Assembly: GCA_036924255.1 (NCBI GenBank)
Contig: JAUPFN010000001.1
Span: 12,659,147-12,723,146 of the forward strand
Direction of reading: 5' to 3'
DNA length: 64,000 nt
From: Apodemia mormo
Lineage: Eukaryota > Arthropoda > Insecta > Lepidoptera > Riodinidae
Below are positions 36,562 through 46,318 of the stretch, one piece after another. The notes under the pieces were generated by a model, which did not search any database, was not told the origin of the DNA, and saw only the letters and a list, made by a program, of their open reading frames with translations. Both the position numbers and the translations under genes were made by a program. The stretch's first letter is position 1; every line of letters begins with the position of its first letter.

Positions 36562-36999
36562 ATGAACATCTCAGAAGATCAATTTCTCAAGTCTATTAAA
36601 ATAGTAAGGCGCCGTAATTTCGATCAATTTAACCGTAAGTGGGTAGGTGTCGAACTAGACCCGGCAATTCGTAAACATCTAATTAAATCGAAAGAAAAAC
36701 TGTTTATCGATTGGGCTACGTGTAGGTTTGTCGACGACGTGGAGCTAGTTCGATGCACGCAGTGTCAACAATACGGTCATGTCTATAAGTTCTGTCGCGA
36801 GAAAACTCCTTGCTGTGCACATTGTGCTGGCACTCATCAAACTAAAGACTGCCAAAATAAAGACCGCAGTGATTTTACACCGACCTGTGGCAGCTGTAAA
36901 CGCTATAAAAAACCCAGTGACCACGCGACTGGTTCTCCTGACTGTCCAACCTTTAAGGCAAAGATGGAACAGCTAATTTTAACAACTAATTATGGATAG
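36562..36999 (+). CDS. ORF1 C-terminal part, Gag-like RNA-binding protein (5'-truncated)
   Basis: The visible part is 145 codons counted from the first ATG after the TA array; the frame runs on into the array, so the true start is lost. Three zinc knuckles are present: C65-C68-H73-C78, C85-C88-H92-C97 and C109-C112-H121-C128. This triple arrangement is usual for ORF1 proteins of the R1 and jockey groups, which coat the element RNA and bring it to the target. The stop overlaps the ORF2 start by 8 bases (ATGGATAG), an arrangement compatible with translational coupling. The lost N-terminal part makes this copy non-functional unless helped in trans. Confidence 0.8.
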   Translation: MNISEDQFLKSIKIVRRRNFDQFNRKWVGVELDPAIRKHLIKSKEKLFIDWATCRFVDDVELVRCTQCQQYGHVYKFCREKTPCCAHCAGTHQTKDCQNKDRSDFTPTCGSCKRYKKPSDHATGSPDCPTFKAKMEQLILTTNYG

Positions 37000-39900
37000 A
37001 TTGGTAATAGGACAATTAAATCTCCATAACGATAAGGCGGCTACGTCGGAGCTGAATAGACTCGTTACTGAATACAACATTGATGTAGTACTTATTCAAG
37101 AACAATACCAAAGTACCCAACTTCGTAATAAAGTACTACAACACAACACAAAAGCTCGCGCAGGTATATACGTCTCGCGCTCTTTTTATACAGTAACGGC
37201 TATTACTAATCTTTCGTCCCAACATTGTGCCGTAGCGGAGGTATCCTGTTCCAAACTCAAAATATATATCATTAGCTGCTATTTCCAGTATTCCGATCCT
37301 GTTGCTCCTCACTTGCATCACCTCCGACACGTCCTACGATCTCTTGCCGGACAAAAAATTATTATTGGTGTTGACGCTAATGCCTCATCCCCTCTTTGGT
37401 ACGGTAAACTACGATCCAACGACAGGGAGCGTAGATCTGCAGTAGAAGAGTTCATTGCTGAACTAAATCTCACCATCCATAACACCCCCGACACACCACC
37501 TACATACAGTAGCCCTATGGGTGAATCATCTATTGACGTCACACTTTCTAGTGCGTACGTTCGTTTGAATAACTGGCGCGTGATTCCAGATGCGTCTTGT
37601 AGTGACCATCGTTTGATTGTGTTCGAGTATAACCCACAATTACCTGTGAGCTCGGAATCTAATACGATTGATTATATATATAACGCTAAATTTGCTAACT
37701 GGAATCTCTTCCGTCATTTATTTTCTGCACATGCCAAAGATTTTACTCGCCATTCATTAACAGTGTCAGAACAATCAGAAATAATGTCTGATACTTTTAC
37801 CTACTGCGCGGATATTGCTATAGGTCGTCATTCAAAAATAAAAACTCAAAAGTGTGAATGGTGGAACGACAGCTTAGTTAAAAAACGGCAAGACTTTAGG
37901 AAAGCTAGACGCCACCTTAATAAACTTAAGCGCCGTCGTTTGGAAGGTGACGAATATGTTAAAGCTCTTGCTAATTTAAGAAAGACCCGATCACACTATC
38001 GAGCCGCCACTGCATTAGCAAAAAGAAATTTTCTGCTAAAAATTACGGATAGATTAGAAAAAGAAGGGCCTTGGTCTTCTATGTATCATGAAATCAAAAA
38101 TCGTACGAAAAATAATTTATCTTTTTATAATAATATTAAAATTAACGATACGTATACGCTTAGCTTAGAGGAGACAGCGAACGCTCTTTTGCATACGTTA
38201 ATTCCGGATGATAATCTAGAGCGCGATAACGAATATCATCGTGAAATTAGATCGCAAGTTGATGTGATACCTGTGTCCCCCATGTCGAGCCTTGTAACGT
38301 TAGACGAACTTTTAAACACCGTTAACAACTTACCATCGAAAAAAGCCCCCGGAGAGGATAAAATCTCAAATTATATGATAAAACATGCGTGTTTAGCGGC
38401 CCCGGACTCTATTTTAAAAATAATAAATCGTTGTATTGCTGAAGGAGTTTTTCCCAAAATATGGCGCCAAGGATATCTTAAAATTATTAAAAAGTCCGGT
38501 GACAAGCCTACGGATGACCCTAAATCTTATCGTCCCATTACACTTCTGCCGTCCCTTGGTAAACTGTTAGAAAGATTGATAGTTCCTCGACTTCTACCAC
38601 GAGGGCCCACGTTCAATAAACAACAGTTTGGATTTACCGCCGGAAAATCCACTATCGATGCAGTGCTGTCTATGAGAAAAATGGTAGAATTGTCACGAAA
38701 TAATTATGTTGTAGGTATTTTTTTTTGGATATTTCTGGTGCTTTTGACAACGCTTGGTGGCCGATGTTATTGTTGAAATTAAAAACAAGGGGGTGTTATT
38801 CAAATATATATAAGCTAATTAAATCGTATCTAGAAAACGGTCATACGAAATTGCAGCTAGGGCATTACGCAGTGTCTAAACGCCTTACTCTAGGCTGCCC
38901 TCAAGGATCAGTACTTTCACCATATCTATGGAACTTAGGATTTGACGATTTATTCTCATTAGCCTTGCCGGAAGGATGCTCGCTTATAGGTTATGCAGAC
39001 GACGTTGCTTTAATGATACAAGCTAACACACGAGCACAGATAGAGTCGCTGGCTCACACTAGTCTTAATTTGATCATCAACTGGGGCTTGAGAAATCGTT
39101 TAAGCTTTGCGCCCCATAAAACGTTTTACTTAATATTAAAAGGTTCGCTCCTATCATCTCCCAGTATAAAAATAAATAATAGCACAATAAAGAGAAAAGA
39201 ATCGGTAACATATTTAGGTTTGGTCATAGAAAAAAATTATACTTTTATAAATCATATTAACTATATCGGTGAAAAGGCTAAACGGAATTTCTTATCCTTT
39301 GCGGGCATATCTACCTCGACATGGGGTTTAACGTTTAACTCATTAAAGATAATTTATAACGCCACGTATTTAGGTTGTATCTGTTATGCTTGTTCAGCGT
39401 GGGCTGATAAAGTTACGTGTGGTGCGATCCGGCGCAAACTACTTCAAAATCAGCGTCTAGCACTAATATTTCTATGCAAAGCATATCGCACTGTAAGCTC
39501 CGAAGCTTTACCCGTTTTATCAGGCGTCTTACCATTAGATTTAGAAATTCAGCGTCGGGCTTCAATGTATTACAATTCTAGGAATTTTACTAACCCAGAA
39601 TTTATCAACTCGCAAGCCCAAACAAAAATACGTCGCCTTTTTAATCCCGTAATCGACGTTACTAATGAATTAATTGATGAATGGCAATCGCGTTGGTCTT
39701 GTTCAACTAAAGGACGGCATTTATATAACTTTTTCCCGTGCATCCGGGATCGCTTAAGTAAAACCTGGATAGAAATAGATCATTGTGTTGCACAGTTTCT
39801 CACTAGCCACGGTAATTTTAAAGCTAAATTATTCTCGTTTAAATTAGTTCCTTCTCCCTTTTGCGAGTGCTCTACATTAAACTGTAAATATGAACAAACT

Positions 39901-40059
39901 GCACATCACATTCTTTGGGAGTGTAATCTTTGGCAAAACGAACGTCGTCAAATGCTTGATAGTATCCAATGTATATCCGGTGTAATTTATTACTCCGATC
40001 TTGTGGGTACACGTGGGAACTTCCGTGCCTTCAAACGATTTTGTCACACTTACTACTAG
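36992..40059 (+). pseudogene. ORF2 endonuclease-reverse transcriptase, one frameshift
   Basis: The first frame (36992-38776) holds the endonuclease: N10, E37, D128 and N130 in GVDANASS, and D205-H206 in SCSDHRL. It continues into the reverse transcriptase fingers (KAPGEDKISNYMI, YRPITLLPSLGKLLERL, QQFGFTAGKST). The second frame (38725-40059) carries the rest: DISGAFDNAWW, GCPQGSVLSP, GYADDVALM, then a thumb and a C-terminal Cys-rich motif (CECSTLNC, HHILWEC). The frames meet at a run of nine T at 38718-38726, where one extra base puts the catalytic DISGAFD motif out of frame. No RNase H domain was seen. The LDISGAFDNAWW/GCPQGSVLSP signature and the zinc finger point to the R1 clade. Apart from this one break the gene looks intact. 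Confidence 0.85.
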
Positions 40060-40401
40060 AAGCAAAATTAAGTAGGCCATTCTGGTAGGTCCCTAATTTC
40101 CAAACTTCCGTGGTGCAATAGCAATCAGGCTTAACCTGATTGTAAAAGTCTCATTTCGTAGCATTTTTATGCTTTTAACATTTTGCTGTCTCCTGCTAAA
40201 AAGGGAGGGAAACAGGATGTATTTTCCTACTCCTCCTATATACTTCTGATTAATTTCGTTGCGGGATCCAAGACAGCTTAGCTTTTCCCCAGGGCACCCT
40301 GAGCTCGCAACTCGGAGGTTATCAGGACGGTTGCCGCTGTTGATTCTGGTTTACAGAAGTTACAGTGGTGGGAACGAGAGGTGGGCCCATTGCCCTTTAA
40401 A

Positions 40402-40528
<127 letters not shown>

Positions 40529-40747
40529 CTATTTATTTGAAATTTGTTACTGTCTACTTTTTGATAATTTATTTAGGTATAAATGTAAAAAATATGAGTT
40601 TTTCTTAAATAGTATATAACAATAATCTGAAGTCATAAATTTGCATGCCATTTATCTGGCAAAATAGGTTTAAGCACATCGATATATGTTCAAAACCTTT
40701 TCCAACCCTATTTTGTGCAAATAAAGAATTTGAATTTGAACATAAAA

Positions 40748-40920
40748 ATATCCTAGAACTTAACGCCGTCATACATTTGCCGGACGTCAAATCCTATCAA
40801 AGGATTTGAAATTCCAATAACATAAATCATACTTCTATACGATATCACAAAAGGCTTTAAGTACACATACTATTCGGCTTTATATAATGATATTTGGATA
40901 CTGAACTGTACAAATATACA
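40748..40920 (+). repeat. Direct repeat flanking mariner, left copy
   Basis: ATATCCTAGAACTTAACGCC, GGACGTCAAATCCTATC, ATCATACTTCTATACGATATC and ATTTGGATACTGAA blocks in the same order as at 42053-42292. Confidence 0.65.
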
Positions 40921-41107
40921 TGGGACACACTAAAAGTTTTGCACTTCTAGCTTATCGGAACTATTTGAATTTCGAATGTTATATTTTTAAAACGTTACAA
41001 CCTTTTTAGTAATAAAGAAAACAATTGACGGGAAATTATTTGTCAATTGTTTTTTTATCACACATCAAAGTTTCCATGCCATTTTCGTTGCGTACGTAGC
41101 AACGAAA

Positions 41108-41805
41108 ATGGAATTAAGTCGAAAGGATTTTAGAGCGATGATTTTTTATGATTTTAAAAGTTCTCTTTCTCCGCAAGACTGTGCCGCTCGTCTTCAAAAT
41201 GCTTTTGGGAGAGAAGCACCTTGTTTGAGCACCGTGAGGCGATGGTTTGCTGCATTTGAGAGAGGTCGTGTTTCTTTACATGACGAATTTCGTGAAGGGC
41301 GGCCTTCAACTGCCGTCAACGAAAATAATGTGGCTACTGTTAAGCGCTTAATTGAAGAAAACCCCCGGATCACCTATGAGACAATTTGAGGACTATTGGG
41401 GATTGGTATGAGCTAAATTCAGAAAATTTTACACGAAGATTTATATGTGGGGAATATTACCCAGGGTGTTAAAAATAGTTCGCGAAAGACTACCCAAAAG
41501 CCGCATTCTCCTACACCATGATAACGCATCTTCACACATAGCCAACAAAACAAAGTCATTTTTAGCTTCCGAAAACGTACATCTTCGTCACTCTTCCTGC
41601 GCATATCCCCGACCTAGCAGCCTGTAATTTCTGTAGTTTCCCCAAAATCAAAGATTTGATAAGAGGTTTTATTTTTACCAACTCCGAAAAGGCAGTGATA
41701 GCGTTCAATCAGCACGTAGAAAACGTGCCTTCAGATCTGTGGTCCTCCTGTTTTAAAAAATGGTTCGATCGCATGAAAAAGTATTTAAAATGTTTTCACT
41801 CGTAA
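41108..41805 (+). pseudogene. Mariner-family transposase, internally deleted
   Basis: The N-terminal 93 codons (41108-41389) form the paired helix-turn-helix DNA-binding part: LSRKDFRAMIFYDFK, LSTVRRWFAAFERGR and a GRPSTAV linker. A stop follows, then a short piece with IQKILHEDLYV. A deletion removes the first catalytic aspartate region; the frame at 41445-41627 resumes with the second one (LLHHDNASSH). Another shift precedes the remains of the third (CFHS end near 41805). A complete mariner protein is about 345 residues; here roughly a third is missing. A perfect palindrome CCATTTTCGTTGC...GCAACGAAAATGG lies over the start codon. Terminal repeats were not identified with certainty. Confidence 0.8.
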
Positions 41806-42052
41806 TTAGTGTATTTTATCAATGCTTCAGGAATAAAACGCGGTCAGTCATTTATTATTACTTATTATTATTATAAACTGTAAAATTAAATTTTATTGTT
41901 ATTAACAATCACATAGAAGAATATTGTTTTGTTATTTAAACAGTTATGTGTCATATGAAGGAAATATTGTTACTTTTGTACCCAAATCAAAACACCAAGC
42001 AGTACCATCAGAGTATACAATACTACGTAAGACAGTACTATAAACAATAAAC

Positions 42053-42292
42053 ATATCCTTAAACTTGACGCCGTCATGGATTTACTGGACGTCAAATGGT
42101 ATCAAAGGATTTGTAATTCGAATAATTATGTTATTCGAATTACAAATCCTTTGATACCATTGAAATCATACTTCTATACTATATCACAAAAGACTTTTAG
42201 TGCGATACATATTTTACATATACATAACACACATATTTTAGGCCAATCATCATTATATATTAATATTATTTGGATACTGAAGTGTACATATA
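42053..42292 (+). repeat. Direct repeat flanking mariner, right copy, with palindrome
   Basis: It has the same blocks as 40748-40920, but at 42091-42163 the ATTCGAATAA segment is followed by its inverted copy, forming a ~70-bp palindrome. A third partial copy is at 56855-56934. Confidence 0.65.
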
Positions 42293-42505
42293 CTTTTTTT
42301 TATCTTTTTTTTATAGACGATAAGGCAAACGGATAGTAGGCTCACCTGATGGTAAGTGATTATTACCGCCGCCCATAGACAACTACACTACTAGGGGTCT
42401 TGTAGCGTTGCCGGCCTTTTAAGAATGAGTAGGCTCTTTAAAATGAGTAGGCTTTTTGAAGAATGAGTAGGCTCTTTGAGAATGAGTAGGCCCTTTGAAT
42501 ACATG
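42293..42505 (-). repeat. Family D retroposon fragment with a 20-bp tandem repeat
   Basis: A T-rich run, then AGACGATAAGGCAAACGG, CTCACCTGATGGTAAGTG and GTAGCGTTGCCGGCC blocks, that is the A-tailed 3' end of family D on the minus strand. At 42425-42500 four diverged units of AATGAGTAGGCTCTTTGAG follow in tandem. Confidence 0.55.
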
Positions 42506-43398
42506 GAAAGCACTATTAATTTGTTAGAATATTTTAATTTATTGATAATAATGTTTTCATTGTGCATTTTTATTCAGGTTTTACTTGTAATCAGTGATTT
42601 TTTGGGTTCCGAAGTAAACTAAGAACATTTTGCATTTTTGATTTTTTTTTCAGGAGATAAAGATGTAAAATCGACGGTCCCTACGTGCATGTCCTTACAT
42701 GTCAAAAATGTATTTTTTTAAATTACATATATGGCTTTAAATAGTCCAAACGCTTATATCTATATAAGATTTTTTCTTCATGTTTCGTATTTCGCTACTT
42801 ATACAAATCAAATAAGAGAACAATTGCAATAATTACAAACATCTATACAAACATAACAATCTATAATATACTTACCATTCTGTACGGTGTTAAAAATGCG
42901 CTTTTTTAAATTTTAAAACGCCATATAAAGAGACATGTCTTTATTAATGTAATTTAATATTTTTGTAATTTTAATATTTTTGGGTGGTGATATTGGGTTG
43001 TTTAAGGGATGGTATTAAAAATGAAATAAGTTGTTGTTTTTTATAAAATATTTATATTTTATGAATTCATCGAATTATGTTTTCATACTCTTTTTTTTTC
43101 AGCGTATAAAGAGGTATCTCAGACTTGTCTGATATGAACGTCAATGTAAAAAGAGTAATGTCAACGTAATGTCAATGTATATCCGTTTTTTTGGTAAAAT
43201 ATTAAAACAATTTAAATACTTAAATATTATTAGTGACTCCCTAAATCTAATAACTCATTGTAGAAAAAAAATTATAATTATACATAGAATTATTTCAAGA
43301 GAGATTTGAAATTTAATTGTGCTCCCCTGTAAACCTCAGTTTTTGACATGTCCCTTTATACGTAGGGACCGTTGAAATATAGATAAGTAAGTAAGTAA
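42506..43398. other. No recognisable gene
   Basis: AT-rich. A GGGTTCCGAAGTAAACT block at 42604 matches one at 55277 and is part of a common dispersed repeat. Confidence 0.4.
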
Positions 43399-43650
43399 GT
43401 ATCTTCACGCCCATATCCTCGAAGGGGTAGGCAGAGGTACAACAAGTGCACCCACGATTAGCCGAAGATACTTGGTCCCACAAATGTGATAGGTGGCAAG
43501 CCTATCGCCAACCGGGCACTTTCCAATCCCGGGCAACTTTGTGTTTCTCAGAAAACTGAAAAAACACTTTTTTTTTAATGTGCCTGACCCGGGAATCGAA
43601 CCCGGGACCTCTTGTGGTCGACGCCAACGCTGGACCACTAGACCACAGAA
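43399..43650 (-). repeat. Family A SINE, full length with TSD
   Basis: Same structure as 10024-10275. The 3' end is followed on the minus strand by a (CTTA)n tail (plus strand AAGTAAGTAAGTA at 43385-43397). An exact 11-bp duplication GAAATATAGAT lies at 43374-43384 and 43648-43658. Confidence 0.85.
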
Positions 43651-44224
43651 ATATAGATTCTAATTTTTTTTCAGGAGATAAGGACATGAAATATAGATAT
43701 AGATTCTAAGAGAAGAATATAATTCATAAGTTAACCTTCATATAACTGCACAAAGAACTCAAAAATTGTCGTGAACCACAATTTTTAGCCATAGTCATTG
43801 GCCAGATGTGTGTCGGGGCACTCGCAATGTAGGGTTCCGTAATTGCCTTAATCGTAAAATTGTTTTCACAAATCCGCAATATTTTTATAAATTTGTCCAA
43901 CCATATACGTCACAATGGGGTACGCGTGAAGAAAATACACGTCTCCATTTTACGTATACAGGAGGCAGGTACCCCAAAAAAATATTTTTCAAGATTTTAT
44001 TTCACCACTTTGTCGGCGTGACTAATACGAGTACGTATATTTTGGAACAAATTTCAACTCTCTCATACCAATAATCTCTGATCTAGATTGCAAATGGATG
44101 AATATGGTGAAATTATAACCCAGTTAACTTCGGAACTCTAAAAATGACAGTGACAGTGATAACTTCACTTAAACACTGAAATTAAATATATTTACATGTA
44201 AGGACGAAAAGGGGTTTACTTTAT
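43651..44224. other. No recognisable gene
   Basis: An 88-codon plus frame (43808-44074) lies over a diverged dispersed-repeat segment (GCAATGTAGGGTTCCGTAAT) and has no coding evidence. Confidence 0.35.
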
Positions 44225-44475
44225 ATGATAGAATGGCAAACAAGCAGATATCTCTCCTGATAGATAGGCAAACAACGCCTAGTGACACTAAAGATGTTAT
44301 TAATAATAATAAGTTGTTACCGATGTGGCGGGATGATAATGTGACAAGAATAAGTTTACTGTTCCAAACTGAAACACGACAATGACATGCATTGATTCTA
44401 CTGCAGTAAGAATTGGCGCAGCGGTAGTACCAAATCCGGGCAATACATTGCGGAACTCTACCACCTCGTAGTTAT
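44225..44475 (-). repeat. Family B retroposon, diverged
   Basis: Plus-strand GGCAAACAAGCAGATATC, CACTAAAGATGTTA, GCAGCGGTAGTACC and CTCTACCACCTCGTAG blocks in family order. Confidence 0.6.
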
Positions 44476-44499
44476 GATTACAAATAATACTTGTTTTTT

Positions 44500-44678
44500 T
44501 ATACCATTAGATAGCAAACGAGCAGATGGCTCGCCTGATAAAAATAGACTACTATCGCCTATAGATACCAAAGATGTTAATTATACATTGCTATCCATGT
44601 GGAGAGAATTTGATGCCACTTGCGTAAGCTTACAGGCTACCTTACTCTCCAAACCGGAACACGGCATTGAAAAGCACT
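44500..44678 (-). repeat. Family B retroposon, 3' half
   Basis: Plus-strand TAGATAGCAAACGAGCAGATGG, ACCAAAGATGTTAATTATAC and CCAAACCGGAACACGGC blocks. It stops at the inverted duplication at 44679. Confidence 0.6.
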
Positions 44679-44956
44679 GATGCTATACATTTGGCATAGT
44701 ATTTCCTTCTCTTTGAGTGTTTATTTTGAACAGAACTGATACTTTTATTCAAGTTAATTCAAAACGTTTTTCGACGTTACATTTATCGATGGATTTAAGA
44801 CATTTCTACTAGGTGATAGAGATCTGATGCCACTGCTTTAACTATTCCTGCCGCAGGAATTCGAAAAACGTTCTGAATTAACTTGAATAAAAGTATCAGT
44901 TCTGTTCAAAATAGACACTCAAAGAGAAGGAAATACTATGCCAAATGTAGAGCATC
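44679..44956. repeat. Inverted duplication with 96-bp arms
   Basis: The arms 44679-44774 and 44861-44956 are inverted copies with about 96% identity (GATGCT...TACATTTGGCATAG at the outer ends). The ~86-bp loop contains ATTCCTGCCGCAGG, a piece of family B in the opposite orientation to the adjacent copies. Confidence 0.7.
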
Positions 44957-45521
44957 TCTGAATGTAGCTTTTTATAACCATACTCATAGAGCAAAAAAAA
45001 GTAGGCAAATATGTGTAAGAGGTAAGCAACGGCATGATCATCAAAGTTAGTCCAATAATGTGATGAGATTCTAACCAGTCAAAAAATCGGAAACACATTC
45101 AAATTAGGGCAAGTTTTATTATTTAGAAAATCCTAAAAACTCTTTTCAAAGAGTTTTCTCCGTTAAAGATACAATTAATGATTTCTCACTATACTGTAAT
45201 CAAACTAGTTTTATACTAGTTCTGAGCGGTCAGTGTTCTCATTTAAAGAACACGACAACAAATCATTACCGAACACACTAACTACGAAAAAACGTGCATC
45301 ATATTTAACTTGTTCATTAGCTTGTATTTTTTTAGTAACACAAGTTATATTACACTAATAAGAGGTTTTAGAAAATCTTTAGAAACACACCACACTAGAG
45401 AGAATTTTTTTACAGAATATCGTTACTTTTAACCGACTTTCCGAAGGAAGGTTTGTTACCTCAGAACTCTGTCCTTTATAAACCGATTTTGAACTTTTTT
45501 TTATTTTGTAGGGTAAGATAC
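44957..45521. other. No gene; family E fragment at 45415-45495
   Basis: AACCGACTTTCCGAAGG and TTGTTACCTCAGAACTCTG (45430-45476) are a dispersed repeat also seen, diverged, at 3085-3260. Confidence 0.45.
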
Positions 45522-45895
45522 TTTTTTCCTCCGTGTTAGTCCCGGGCTCCTTTGAAGAAAAAGCCAACTGCCATTCTGCCAGGCAGATCGTAAAAGGCGA
45601 CCGAGTGGCTATGCGCGTCACTACCATCGTGACTACTAGATGGTAGAGTTCTGCATCGGCTCGACCGGGTCTGGTACCACCGCCTTACCTATTCCTGCCG
45701 CAACAGCGTCAGTCCTTATCGCTATCGTGTTCCGGTTTGTAGGGTAAGGTAGCCGGTAAACTTATGCATGTGGCATTAGACCTCGCTACAAGATAGCAAC
45801 GCACCATTAACACCTTTGGTGTCTATAGGCGATAGTTGATTCTTTCCATCAGGAAACCCATCTGCTTGTTTGCTATCTTATAATATAAAAAAAAT
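45522..45895 (+). repeat. Family B retroposon, best full-length copy
   Basis: It starts CCTCCGTGTTAGTCCCGGGC and includes CTGCCAGGCAGATCG, GGTACCACCGCCTTACC, CCGGTAAACTTATGCATGTG and CATTAACACCTTTGGTGTC. It ends CATCTGCTTGTTTGCTATC, TTATAATATAAAAAAAAT. The A-tail fixes the sense of the family. It is about 370 bp and has no coding frame. Confidence 0.8.
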
Positions 45896-46119
45896 ACTGT
45901 CCATGTGGTCCCATTCCGAAAATACAGGAAATGGAAAGTCGGTTTCTATAGTTTTACTGCGTTAAAAGTTATTGAATCGTCATTTGAGAAATCTCATAAG
46001 TTTAAAACCGGGTTCGCCTAATATTCACATATATATAACGCGAGCCAAATTCACATAGAAATATGCTAGTTCAATACGTATGAATAGGGTGGATCGATCT
46101 TTAAGCCATTATTTTTATC

Positions 46120-46205
46120 ATATCATTTTATATCATAGGTTAACAAACAAGCTATCGCGATAGGAATAGGTAAGGCGGCGGCGGTATTGCTGTTCTATAA
46201 TATAA
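46120..46205 (-). repeat. Family B fragments
   Basis: TATCATAGGTTAACAAACAAGC joins directly to GATAGGAATAGGTAAGGCGG, so the middle of the element is deleted. Confidence 0.5.
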
Positions 46206-46294
46206 AAATGTGGCTTAAACAAATTTCTTATCAGAATAAATTACGTAGAATACTTTTTAGAATGAAGAAAAAGAATTCTGATAACAGAAACAAC

Positions 46295-46318
46295 ATTAAT
46301 AATAATAATAATAATAAT
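46295..46318. repeat. (TAA)n, 5' side of the Dong-type element
   Basis: ATTAATAATAATAATAATAA, eight units, at the presumed 5' junction. Confidence 0.8.
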
